DNA from: Owenia fusiformis
Lineage: Eukaryota; Annelida; Polychaeta; Sabellida; Oweniidae
Assembly (NCBI GenBank): GCA_903813345.2
Contig: CAIIXF020000003.1
Location: 30,021,248-30,085,247, forward strand
DNA length: 64,000 nt
Direction of reading: 5' to 3'
Under the pieces are notes generated by a model. That model ran no database searches and had not been told where the DNA came from. It saw only the letters and a program-made list of their open reading frames with translations. Positions 47,732 through 59,225 of the stretch are shown piece after piece (the stretch's first letter is position 1; every line of letters begins with the position of its first letter). Made by a program: the position numbers and the translations under genes.

Positions 47732-47845
47732 GGCCGCTGAGGAAGAACAATCATGGGATACCCCCATGAGTTCGAAACATCTTGGGCCCTTATAATGACC
47801 AACATATAAGGGAGAAGATCCGCTACAGGATCGGGATGTCCGGCC
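47732..47845 (+). ncRNA. Hammerhead ribozyme (type I) with branched stem III
   Basis: All core parts are present in order. Stem I is GGCCG (47732-47736) with CGGCC (47841-47845). CTGAGGA at 47737-47743 fits CUGANGA. Stem II pairs GAAC/GTTC and CATGGG/CCCATG (47745-47773). GAAA is at 47774-47777. Stem III pairs CATC (47778-47781) with GATG (47835-47838), followed by T-C; cleavage is predicted after C47840. The stem III loop carries two further perfect hairpins: CCCTTATA/TATAAGGG (47787-47812) and GATCC/GGATC (47817-47832). One extra A at 47744 before stem II departs from the minimal consensus and might lower activity. Confidence 0.8.
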
Positions 47846-48000
47846 TCTCTCTACGTGAATGAAGATAGGGAATAACACACCAATGTCATTACCCTAGGAT
47901 CTACCAAATATACACTACCCGTCACAGGAGTACTGACGGTGGTTAGGGGAAGCTTAGCTACTAGACCTTGTCTCCTAGGCCCCCCGACCGAGACCTCTCA

Positions 48001-48970
48001 CCATAAACACAGATTGCATGACATGTGCGTGTTTAATACAGGTGATGTTTCAAGACATTGTCTAAGTCACCACTCCCAAAAATATCAGTTTAGAACTTTT
48101 GCCACGTGAAGTATTCAATCCATATACGCAAACGTGCGTCTACTTTGCAGGGCTTTGAAGTCTCTGGTAACATTAATTTGTAGGGTTTGGAAGCCATTTC
48201 CACCTCCTCCGGTATTCTTTCTATGGGAGGGGTTTTTCAAAAATAATTATAGATAGACCTTTGGGGTATAGGATACGCTAGATCAAGTCACATTAGTTTT
48301 TTTCCTGAAGGATAAGAAAATAAAAATTCAAACATAGAGAGGCAAAGACGTGAAAATGTGGGAAGTTTTAATATTTAATTTATGCTTTTCTTTCATTCAA
48401 ATGGCGACCCTCGAATATAATTGCAATTGACCTCCATTGCATTTGAAGGGGGAGGGGGTTCAATCATCACCTTTCTCCAAAGTTTATTTAAAATCGTGCA
48501 GTTTTTCATGATTCTGAGCTCTTTTAACTTAAGTGATGACCAATGTTGTTTAACTTGGACCCCCTGCCCCCATCACTGGAAAATGGCTACGGGCCTGAAA
48601 GGGCAAATATTGTCATTGATTTCTCGAAAGCTCATAATACACCCAATCCACAAGGTGGGTCTAAAGGTGAAAACCTAGAAAATCTCTGTAATCAAAGGCT
48701 GAGACGATATTTTCTATAATCAGAGTCCTAGACGACTTCTGCTGTAATCAGAGTCCTGGATGATCTTTAGACTTTCTCGTAATTAAAGTAGCCAAACATC
48801 CGCTGAACAGGGAAATTGATGGATTAATGAATAATCTTTTGTTTGTTATTTTAATAATACTTATTGTTTTGACAAATATAAAACTTTTGTTTCCGATTAT
48901 AATACAAGTGTATCAAATCCATCATGTGAAGCAATCCCTAAAAGCAGAACAAGACAACCACAATAACCAC
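48001..48970. other. No gene recognised; MITE end
   Basis: ATGGCTACGGGCCTG near 48582-48597 is the right end of a CAGGCCCGTAGCC-type element whose left end I cannot place. Two diverged direct copies of AATCAGAGTCCT(A/G)GA lie at about 48718-48760. Confidence 0.4.
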
Positions 48971-48971
48971 C

Positions 48972-49192
48972 AGGCCCGTAGCCAGGAGGGGGGGGGGGGC
49001 TTCGCAGGGTTCGGACGAACCCCCCCCCCCTGGCCAAAAATTCTTTCAAAATCATGCAGTTTTTCACCATTTTGAGCACTTCTCAAGTGATTTTAGCCAA
49101 ATTTTATGCCAAAATTGTCAAATGTGAACCCCCCCTGGAAATTTTTGAAAACTGAACCCCCCCCCCTTGGTAAATCCTGGCTATGGGCCTGA
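48972..49192. mobile_element. CAGGCCCGTAGCCAGG-family MITE
   Basis: CAGGCCCGTAGCCAGG at the left faces CCTGGCTATGGGCCTG at the right: 16 bases with one difference. G run then C run near the left end form a hairpin. Interior matches the copies at 42194 and 50399 (ATGCAGTTTTTCACC, AAAATTGTCAAATGTGAAC). Confidence 0.85.
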
Positions 49193-49736
49193 CCACCTTG
49201 TTCTAAGGGTATAACTACTTGTTTAGAAGTCTTATATTTTACTATATGACTTGAGCAATAGCGGGCCATAGCGGGCCAGTCGTAGTGGTGTTCCAAAATG
49301 AATATCAACATTCAGCATGAAACCTTTTTGAAAAATTCCAGGGGTCACATTTAACAATGAAAACTTTCGCCCAAAAGCACGTGTTCACTGCTCAAAATGT
49401 AGAAAAACTGACTTTGGGCCTGAATCCCCCCCCCCATTCAGTTCCATAACTGACATTCTTCAATTTTACAATGCAATAAAACATTGTATGAAATTATTTT
49501 GTAATGATAGGGTGCTTTATATCATAATTTAATATCCAATTTTCTCTCCACAAAACGCTCAATACATTTTTCATGAAAAGAATATGACGAAATCCCAGTA
49601 TCAATACTGAGTATTGAATAATAAATAGCTCCGACATGTTGAGTAAGATTAATTTCGTCTTCCTAAGGTATTATTGAGAATGTAAGCTGGACAGTCATAT
49701 AATAAAACAAATATTTCGTTTATTTTATTTATCTCA
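49193..49736. other. No gene recognised
   Basis: Fragments of MITE interior (GGGGTCACATTTAAC, then a C run near 49426) suggest a decayed copy of the same family; nothing else seen. Confidence 0.4.
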
Positions 49737-49768
49737 GGCCCGTAGCCAGGATTTGACAGGGGGGATTC

Positions 49769-50050
49769 ACTGGCGGATTAGGGGGGGGGGGCTGGGGGCC
49801 CGGGCCCCCCCCCCTTGGGTGGGCCCAGAAAAAAAAATTGGGCCCAAAAATTTTTTTGGGCCAAACAAGGCCTTCAGGCCCCAAAAAGTGGGCCTTTTTG
49901 GTCATTACTGGGCCTTTGAAGGCCTAATTTTTTAATTTCAGGCCTCAAAATTTCTAAATTTGGGCCCACTTTTGGATTTTAGGGGCCCAAAATTTTTTTC
50001 CTGACCAGAAATTTGGGCCCCCCCCCTTGTCGGTTCCTGGATCCGCCCCT
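49769..50050. mobile_element. hAT-type MITE with 8-bp duplication, inserted in another MITE
   Basis: The ends ACTGGCGGATTAGG and the complement of the right end (AGGGGCGGATCCAGG) are inverted repeats of hAT type. The octamer GGGGATTC directly flanks both sides (49761-49768 and 50051-50058). The interior is made of GGGCCC / TTTTTGGGCC blocks and folds strongly. The flanks (CAGGCCCGTAGCCAGG at 49737 onward) show it landed in a copy of the GTAGCCAGG family. Confidence 0.85.
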
Positions 50051-50398
50051 GGGGATTCGTGAAAAACTAGTACACGTAGTATCACTTTTGAAAGATGTAC
50101 AGGTATTCACCACAATAGAGTGAAATATTTGCTAAGTAATCATAAGAAATAAATATCTGCAGCGGCAGCAGTGCAACATTTTTCTATCGAAATTAATAAA
50201 AAGAGCATGCTATAAACTGTAACAATATAAGCTTATATTATGTAACATGCAAAAACAATAAATATATTTCAATATTGCTAATATAGAGCCTTTTGTCTTC
50301 GAAATTGTCACGATCGCCACCAACTGTAATAAAACAATAGAGAGGTTAAGCTACACGTTCTTTAGGTGAACGCGTAAAACTTATTTTTCCCTGGGGTA

Positions 50399-50605
50399 CA
50401 GGCCTGTAGCCAGGGGGGGGGGGGGGTTCGATGGGTTCGGGCGACCCCCCCCCCCCCTGGCCAAAAATTCTCTGAAAATTATGCAGTTTTCCGAGCATTT
50501 TTTAGTGATTTTGGCCATTTTTGGATCAAAATTGTCACAAGTGAACCCCCCTGGAATTCATCAAAAAGTGAACCCCCCCTTGGCAATCCTGGCTACGGGT
50601 CTGGG
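50399..50605. mobile_element. CAGGCCTGTAGCCAGG-family MITE
   Basis: CAGGCCTGTAGCCAGG faces CCTGGCTACGGGTCTG. Long G and C runs near the left end; interior shared with the 42.2 and 49.0 kb copies. Confidence 0.8.
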
Positions 50606-53040
50606 GTATATCTCTCAAAGTTGTCTTTAAATTTGACTAGTTTAGTATAAAGATCTTAGGTAAGTTGTTATTATTATAAACCGTTGGATGGGGGAAAATT
50701 TTGCTTAGGGTCACAATATTACACGTTCAGGTTTTGCTAAATGCATGTAGCTGAATCTCTCTTAATACATTTCTGAAAGATAACGCAAACCCTTAATTAT
50801 TTACTTTCAAATATAAACAATGAAACAAGTAACTGAAAATTAACATGATGTATGAACGCCAAGTAACCCACTGACTCTTGGGATTCGAAAGTCAGTTGTG
50901 GTTGCAAATGGTCCAATGCATTCATTGAATTAATTATAACTAAATATTTTTCAGAACTGCGTCGAATTCCACAATGCATTTACTCCTGTCTGTAGTGAAG
51001 GCTTGCACCAACCCCTTCGGCCTCGCCTCTCTTCCTGCTATCCCTCTCGTAGCATCCCGCTATCCTGAAATGAATATTATATTAAACAGACGAATTTCAT
51101 GTACATTGTATTAATTGATGCATCATAATTATTAATTGTATGATGAATTAAATGTTATTTACAATTATTTTGAATACCAAACAAAACCCTTTTATGTCAT
51201 TCTAATACTCTTGGTATCTTTCTTTTTCACCTGAAACATGCTGAGCAGACATGAGATGCCATGGTTTATCATGATGCTTTTATATAGTCTATTAATCATA
51301 GTTATCTTTGCAATATAAAACTGGTATGCTTATGCAAAACCCAATTGGACTGATATAAAGGGGTATTGTTTCATTATGTGGACTTGTGAAAGGCCGACAT
51401 ACTCTTGCTTCCAGTTCCAACCCAAAACTTAAAATAGGAAGTTATCAAGATTCAAAAACACGATCGCTTATTAAACAATACGCTTGTAAAATCCCGGCGA
51501 TCAAATGCAATCAAACTTTCGCAATCGGGTGCCTAATTAGTCTTTTGATCTCCGAAGTTTTACTGGACTTTTCAATGAACTCGTGAGAAGCAAACGCAAT
51601 CATCACAAACTCAAATAAACATGTTTCTAGTAAATTTGAAATAGAGTAAAACCCAGGGAAAAAAATCGCGTGGTGATTAGATTATTTCATAGGAATTTGG
51701 CATATTTCAATTTTGAAATAGCAAAAGTCTGTCTCGGAAGAATTTACCAAGCATTCCCTACTTCAATGCGTTTTTATTGCGAGGGCCGTTTAGCGCCGAT
51801 ACGACCTCATTAGGGTTGTGCTTTTTCGTTTTATTAATATAAATGTTATGAAATGTGGAGTTCACAAGTGACACTATAATGAATTATTTTTAGGTTTACA
51901 ATGCATATTTGGCTTTTCCCTCTAAAAGTTCAAAATTCATCTTTATACTTTTCTTGATTCAATAAAATTAACATTGGATCCCAGACAGTTATCAAATTCT
52001 CAGACATTTGATTAGTCTAGATGTTTGTACTTCCTTTGATCAGTGGCTGGTGTGACTGGAATTCGAATCTAATCTGTTTCATTTTTATGTAAATTGAAAG
52101 GAATAAAGTTTTATTTTAAGTGTTTTAACAATATTAACGTTTGGCGTGCAGCGCAACTTCATACACAATCAAGGAACAGAATACAGGTATAAGAACATGC
52201 CTTTTATTTTCAAGCTCGAGCAATATCCCCGTCATAAACCCAAAATACGGTCCTTGGCAGAAATGGTCTTGCAACAAACCTGTATGTGCCCGCTTGTCAG
52301 TGTAACTAATAAATAAAAAGTACTGAATATAAAATACATGTACGATTCTGAATAAAAACTTTAAGAACGTGGTTTGCGTTATTAATTTATTTATTTAAAC
52401 AAACGCTCTCGTCTTTTGAACTTTATGAAGAGTAAATCCGATCTGAGATTTGAAATCGGGAATAACAGATACATACATACATAATAACAAAAGATATACG
52501 TTCCCAAATAAAAAAAATAGGAGAAGAATCTAGATTACAATCCAATAAACAATATCAAGTTTAAAATCCGACAATACACTCCGGCCGTAAAAGTTTCTGA
52601 ATTTAATAACAACGTATGTGACTGTGTAATTATATCCATTGATGTTGTAAACTATACTACGGTTTAAGCAGAATTTGCTCCTTGAATAATTCCTGCCTCG
52701 ATAGTGTAGGGATCGCTCACATCAGGTAGGCCATCATAAGAGGGAGGTTTTCACATAAGTCAGAGAGTATGTTAAAGGACACTCTTCTTCTCACTGACCT
52801 TGTAAAATTGTTCTATAGTTAATACCATGCACAATTTAACAGTACCATATAATAAAAAAACAACATATATTAAAGGTGCAACAATGAGTGCAAAGCGGCC
52901 AATAAATGATCATGGACCATTTATTAAAGTTTGGATTGCCCGCCCTATTTTTCCCATTTTTTAATTTTTGTATAATCTCTCATTAGGCCTATAGCTCAAA
53001 ATATCACTAGGGACCAAGGGAGAAACCTAGAATTGTGTCA
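50606..53040. other. Intron, no gene seen
   Basis: No exon or repeat I can support; short open frames only. Confidence 0.45.
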
Positions 53041-53800
53041 TGGAATAGGCTGTTCAGAATGTCAGTCGCTTGCCGTTGGGAGACCGCATCGCTCACTGGA
53101 ATAGCGTACCAATGTTAATAATAGCCTAGTGTCATTGCTATAAACTGCTATTTGATTGGTCGATTCAGTACCATGTGATTAAAAATACCATAACATATAT
53201 TAAAGTTCTATTTGGATTTTAAAAGACGTATTGCCGGGCGTATTTTCCGCCCGGGAATTCTGACAACTGTACTGGACGAAAACATCGGGAGACCGCTCCG
53301 CCCACTGTCTGAAGCCAATGTTTTTGCTATAAATCAAACCACGGGGATCTACACGACCTGTGATTTAAATACATGTTAGTAAAGTGATCATCAAAATGAA
53401 TGTCCTTGCTTGCTTTTTAAAATAAGTTTTCATGCGTTATAGGGCTATACAAATTGAACGGGGGGGGGGGGGGGGAGTAATGTGTCTAAAGACATGATAA
53501 TGATATGTTACTTCATTTTATTTCATATAATTACTCCAAATTTTCCCATTTCACTCTTCAGAGTTATTGAATTCCTTTTTAAAATATACGAATTCGTGAA
53601 TTTGTTCCATCGTATGTATTACCCCCCCCCTTCCCCGTTCACGGCAACCGCATTCGTATGGTACGTGTACATGTACATTAAACTAACAAGAAAGCAATAA
53701 CATTAGTTTTGTGATAATAACGTCCCTTATAAGTATTTGTTTTCGGCTCGTGTAGATCACTGATTTATAGCAAAAACATTGCCTTTTGCACATTGGTGAC
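53041..53800. repeat. Nested fold-back region with G/C tract arms
   Basis: Outer arms at about 53313-53357 and 53744-53788 share CCAATGTTTTTGCTATAAAT and GATCTACACGA in opposite orientation. Inner arms at about 53454-53485 and 53613-53642 pair GAACGGGG..AGTAAT with ATTAC..CCCCGTTC across a 15-base G run and a C run. A direct duplicate of GGGAGACCGC(T/A) lies near 53079 and 53287. Likely a palindromic transposon or two nested ones. Confidence 0.6.
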
Positions 53801-54794
53801 GATGAACCCTTTTATTAGATGTCATGATGTTTGCAGCGCCTACTGTATTCTTTAAGCAATTCAAGAGTAAACTTTCTCTTTATCTTGAAAAAAAATCTTC
53901 TAGATTTGTTGAATTTTCTTGCAGAAATCGACGCCTCATTTTATCCGATCAAAAAGCGCAATGTTGCATTTATACAGTTTCATTTTACATTCTATGGCCG
54001 AGATCTTAACTTTAACTGGTTACAGCAACTGCTCAACGGACGCTCAGCGTTATGTTTTAGGCATCTTTACGCGATTTTTATTGAACCGTTCATTTCATTA
54101 AAATATTTTAAATCATAAAATATATTTTAGTTACATAAAATGAGGTAAGTGGATTGAGACAAAATATCCTTGTATCTCTTTTGAAAGGATCGGGCGGTGG
54201 TTAATAGTCACAAATAGTTTATTCCGATTAGCTAAACATTTTACATAATGAGTTTTATATTGAAATTGTTTTGAATGGCGATGAATTCTGATAAAAAAGA
54301 GAAAACTTGAACTACTCGCATTTTTGCGTTTAGTAATCAGTCACAATCAAAATATTTACCGTTCATGTTTAGGTTCCAGACGCTTGGCGCCCGCTAAGTA
54401 AACAATTAAAATATCAGAACAGGTTATTTGCCGAATAATAGGTTACACACTCTCAGAACCGGTTATTCGCCGAATAATAGGCTGAAGTCCTAGAATAATG
54501 TAATAATAATTTTTTTTATTGTAGAATATAATACAATGCAATCTTAGTCGAGAAATTATTATACGCGTTTAGAAGAAGTATAAGATGCAAGAAAAACGTT
54601 TATATTTAATTATTTTCTTCTATACTTTAAATAAGATGTTATATTACACCGATTTATTCGGAAAAAAAATATATACCAATATAAAACAGCTGGTAATTAT
54701 AGGATATATTAGATTACCTCACCATCTATATTGCCATATCTACGGTAATATTTCCTATGATTTTCATAGTTTTTTGCAGTGTATTCTGCTTTAT
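53801..54794. other. No gene recognised; short direct repeat
   Basis: A direct duplication of GGTTATT(T/C)GCCGAATAATAGG at about 54421-54481 resembles the fold-back at 40 kb. Overlapping open frames at 53824-54118 have no domain I recognise. Confidence 0.4.
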
Positions 54795-55418
54795 TATGTT
54801 ACCACCAAGAAGTCGTGACATATTGTTATGGTCTCCGTTTTTTTGTGGTGGCGGTTGGTGATTGATGATTGGTAGGTGGCGGTTGGTGTCTGTATTCTTT
54901 AAATTTCCAATAACTTAACAAATACTGTTCTGACTGACTTCAATTTTTTTCCAAATCATCTACACGTTTTCAGAAGTTCAAATCTGACTTTACATTTAAG
55001 ACTTGTCCTTCAATGACCTTTTTAAGGTCAAAAAATGTTAAACTAGGTCAAAAAGGTATTTTTTCAACTTGCTTCAAATTGACCAATTTTTCTTTCAAAA
55101 TCATCTTCAAGTTCTCAAAAGTTCAAATCTGACTATAGATTTGACCTCCAATGACATTCTCAAGGTCAACTTGCTTCAAATTGACCAATTTTTTTTTCAA
55201 AATCATCTTCAAGTTCTCAAAAGTTCAAATCTGACTATAGATTTGACCTCCAATGACATTCTCAAGGTCAACTTGCTTCAAATTGACCTATTTTTTCAAT
55301 ATCATCCACAAGTTCTCAGAAGTTCAATTTTTTTTAAAATCATCTACAGAGTTCTCAGAAATTCAAATCTTACTTGAGATTGAACTAATAATATTGTGAG
55401 CAACTAGGTGGTGATATT
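54795..55418 (+). mobile_element. Pearl-like element, GTCACCACC family, with 105-bp core repeats
   Basis: The head TTACCACCAAGAAGTCGTGA with ATTGTTATGGTCTCC is followed by GGTGGCGGTTGGTG repeats, then three core units of roughly 105 bases (TTCAAATCTGACT, TCTCAAGGTCAACTTGC, ACCAATTTTT). The right end GGTGGTGATATT inverts the left end. A similar head without core is at 26167. Open frame 55069-55377 is the read-through of the core repeats. Confidence 0.65.
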
Positions 55419-55650
55419 TTGTCTATTGCAAAAGTTTTTTATTTTATTTTATTGTTGTTGTTGTTATCCAAATATTACCAAGGGAATAAATTGATATTTG
55501 TTCTGTAGTTACAAGAATAGGTGTTCCAGTGCTGTGGTTTTGTTATGGAAGGAAAGATTTTGGCCAGGTTTTGACTTCTACAGTCATTTCATATCATCAT
55601 TCTATCAAATTGTTGTTGCCTATAGTAACAGATGTATTGTTTATCTTCAG

Positions 55651-55773
55651 GTGTTGTCATGGTTATGTAATGAAGGAGAAGAGATCCTTGCCAAACACGG
55701 AGTGGTCTCTGACAACCTAAAGGGTATAAAACATCAACAGAGAGAGTTTGACAAACTTTACTTCTCAGCAATG
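55651..55773 (+). CDS. PLEKHG4-like: PLEKHG4-like RhoGEF, spectrin-like repeat exon
   Basis: Acceptor TTTATCTTCAG and donor GTAAGT; 41 codons, phase 0 at both ends. The peptide VLSWLCNEGEEILAKHGVVS then a loop and KHQQREFDKLYFSAM. The W in the first helix, the acidic turn and the second helix beginning near H-Q-Q-x-E-F fit a spectrin repeat and directly extend the helix of exon 21384-21522. Further spectrin repeats and the catalytic DH-PH domains are expected downstream; I find none before 64000. Confidence 0.8.
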
Positions 55774-57410
55774 GTAAGTCAAATTCACATTCCAGTTCTG
55801 TGTCATGATTTTTTTTATTATATGATCTGGTAAGGGAGTATTAACTGCTGAAATGTGACAATATGACTTGTTTGAAATTGTTTGAAACTAATTGTGTTTC
55901 GAAAAATATTGGTAAAGTGTGCCATCTATGAAACGATGCTAGAGTTATTTCTATTTAAGTGCTAGCATTTTGGTTGCAAACAATGATCCAAAGAATGGGA
56001 AGGTATAAAACCTATGATACATTATATTGAAATATTAAATTGCAACCTTATAAACAATAAAACCCAACAAGAGACAAATATAAAAAATATGATCAAAAAT
56101 TAGATTTGTAATAAAGATTTTGAGACACTGAGACAATACACAATTTACAATTTATAATTTTTTTGTCAGATTCATGATATTAGAAAATGATTGCAATTTT
56201 TCTAGAATTTTTAAACAGATGTTTGAGTCTGCACTTTAATCACTGTTGAAACCAAAATGGCTGCCTCCATGGACTTCTTGCAGACAGATAGTCGTTTACC
56301 CAAAAATGAATTTTTCTGAAGACAACAGAGGAATAGAAGAAAGAAAAACATAAACACCTCTGAAAAATTAAACACCCTTGACATTGATAATTAAATCATA
56401 TTAGGCTTCAAGAGAATTAGCACAATTTTTTTATTTTTACAGGAAAAAATGTCGTTGACAATTTTTGGGTGTACTATTTCAAAAGGGTATCGCTGTAATA
56501 ATTATGGGGCGAGGGGTCTAGTTTAAGTAATTCCGAGACAATTGTCATTACCGCTTGTTATTTTCTAGACAAAATTCTCATATATGATGGCAAAATGTAA
56601 TTAGAATTTGATTGATGTAAAAATATCTAATTAATGCGTATCATTATTTGGTATCATGATCATTTAACAGGTCAAAGTAGCGGGAGACAAATGTGATGAA
56701 CGGATCATTATGAAAGTTAATTCATGATAAAATTAATATATTTTCATATATTTATTTCACCCTGGATGACCAAATTTTCTATTTAAGATATCACTCCATA
56801 GTCTTTAAATATACTTGCTTGAGGAAATGATTTCAATAATAGTCCAATAATAACTTGTAAATTCAGAAAAGCGGGAAGATTTCATTGAGAAAATGATAAG
56901 TTTCCTGAATGGTAATTCAATAAACCGGACATTTGAAGTCTGTACCTTTAATTAAATAGTCATAATTTACAGTTAATAAGCACAGTGTCTCTCACCAGTT
57001 ATCTGACTCAGGCCTACTAGGGTGGTCAATATGAAAACAATTTTTCAAAAAGGTTCTAAATATTATGATTAGACTATTAATAACTAGGATGGAAGTGTAA
57101 ATAACAAGTTATTGATATAGAATGAAATTTTGAGTTATTTTGGGTGTTGAAAAAATGATAATATAATGAATGATTAAAAAAGGCTCACAGGTATTGTGTA
57201 CAATCTGTGAGACAGATGTTTTGATAGTTAAAGGAAACAGTCAAATGTTTTATAAATATCTCTAAGACAATTACGAGTGACATTAACATTAGATCAAAAC
57301 AATGCAAGAAAAATAGACTTTTTGTGTATAAAACAATGCATTTTCGAAATTATAGTGTTTTCAAAAAAGAGATCTCGATCAGTTGTTTGTTGTATAGACA
57401 TCTGCTATGT
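55774..57410. other. Intron, no gene seen
   Basis: AT-rich intron of the PLEKHG4-like gene with no supported feature. Confidence 0.5.
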
Positions 57411-57552
57411 GGGGCAAGGTGACTCTACCCTCTAAGGCAAAGTCACCCCACCCCTGAGGCAAAGTCACCCCACCCCTGAGGCAAAGTCACCCCACCCCTG
57501 AGGCAAAGCCAACCTATCCCTGGGGCAAAGTCACTCTATCCTCATAAGGCAC
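57411..57552. repeat. 22-bp minisatellite GAGGCAAAGTCACCCCACCCCT
   Basis: About six units, the central three nearly identical and the outer ones diverged (AGCCAACCTATCCCT, AGTCACTCTATCCTC). Confidence 0.92.
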
Positions 57553-58970
57553 AAGTTCTATCAGATTTTTCATCCCAATGAAGCATTATATTAGGGGTAT
57601 ATATCTGTTAAATCAAATGTTTGATTTATGCTTTACAAAATTTCTGTATAAAGATTCTGACCTGCTTGTCATAATGCTATTTTGTAAACCCAAGTGCCCA
57701 GCCATATTTTGTAAAATGGTTACATATTTTGCACTCTGTGTTGTCCATTGTTCTTGTCATTCATTTATTGTGTTGTCACTGGCATTGAGTGGGTGGCAAA
57801 AGTGACAGGTTGGTCATTCAGGGAGTATGCATCAATGGATTCATTCAGTCATACATCTCAATGTACTTAATAGTGTTGAGAGAAAGAGATCTCGAGAAAC
57901 TTTAAGAAATCAAACAATTAAATCCAGCTTTCTTCAAAGGACTTTATTTATGCTTTAATTCATTTTTGCTTTAAATTAGATATATCGTTTTAAACAGACT
58001 GACTGACTTCTGAAGCAGTGGTCTGTCTTCAATAGAATCTTCGGAGAAAATATTAAGTAATTGAAGTTATTTTTGTGTAGAGCATTTCTATACACACAAA
58101 TAATTCAGAGAACTCGATATGGAAAATGAGGAATAAGATGTTCAGGGTGTCTTTAAAGAATATTCATCTAGGCCAAACCAATTAAATATAACATCTTCTG
58201 ATGCATTTCCATTAATTTCCTGTATACAAAAACTGCACAATTGACACTCATTGGTCTAATTTAGCTTTAAGGCAGAGTTGCGAATATGAAAAGGTCCACT
58301 GAAGCAAAAGTTGTTCTTGGGTGAGGATCATTATCGGATGCATTGATAGTTAGAGATATGTTAGACTCTGTGGCTTATGTGGTCCATTCAGTGGAACTAT
58401 GTCAACTTTGCTGTGAGGAATACTTTGTAAGTATACGTTATGATCAGCATTTTTTTCAATGTGATTCTCTTCTGCATACGTTGTGTATGTTTTTTTGTAT
58501 TGTATCTATTATGATCTTGAAATATTTTAAATGGTCTCATATCTACATCATCTTTGAAAATGTTTGAAATTATTGAAATAGACCATAAGGAAGAAGCTGA
58601 ATTACATGTACCTGTGATAATTTGTTATTTTGAAAAAAAGTGGAAAACAATTTTAAGAATACTAATTAATAATTAAATTGAACTTTAAATTAATAGAATG
58701 CACACGGGTCAACATTGAAAGCTATAAATACAAAAAGTCAAAACATTCAAAAGATATTCACGAAACGAAATAATATTTTCTGAATAACAAACCATACGTA
58801 ATTATTTTTATATCTTTGAGTGAATTCATGGTCATTGGGATTATAGGTATTGATTACAACAAGGTTCAGTGCACATCAAAGTTGATGAATAATGAGATTA
58901 TTTGAAGATGTCTCTATATCTATTACACACAGTCTAGTGCTCTTGTTCATAGCCTCAAGAAACTAGGAAC
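57553..58970. other. Intron, no gene seen
   Basis: A 74-codon open frame at 58343-58567 contains a donor-like GTAAGT at 58429, but no acceptor gives a phase-compatible domain-like peptide. Confidence 0.4.
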
Positions 58971-58974
58971 AATT

Positions 58975-59225
58975 AAAAGTATTGTATTTGGCAAACAGAA
59001 AGTATTCTATTTGGCAAATATAACGGAAGTATTGTATAAAACAAACATAAACAATTGTTGTATTAGACAAACATACAAAAAGTATTATATTAGGCTAACA
59101 AGAAGTATTGTTCTTGGCAAACAAGAAGTATTGTATTTAGCAAACATACAGGAAGTATTTTAGCAGGAAAACTTGAAAGGAAGTTTTGCATCAGACATAC
59201 AGAAAACATTTTATTGGGCAAAGTA
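58975..59225. repeat. Minisatellite of AAGTATTGTATTTGGCAAACA units
   Basis: Around nine imperfect units of 26-36 bases, each with AGTATT(G/C)TAT and GGCAAACA. Confidence 0.8.

Larger units (their letters stand above)
45230..48000 (+). mobile_element. Penelope-like retroelement remnant
   Basis: Three parts define it: an N-terminal fragment of a Penelope-type reverse transcriptase ORF (about 45690-45929), a four-copy 413-bp array (46011-47660), and a terminal segment with a hammerhead ribozyme (47732-47845). Penelope-like elements are known to carry hammerhead motifs in their terminal repeats and often have tandem or truncated structure. The reverse transcriptase core and GIY-YIG endonuclease are absent. 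The plus strand is strikingly rich in A and C and poor in G and T, unlike the flanks. Borders are approximate. Confidence 0.7.

Noticed and set aside
58343-58567. Possible next PLEKHG4-like exon with a GTAAGT donor
   Set aside because: No acceptor gives the required phase 0 with a spectrin-like peptide; one option hits a stop at once.
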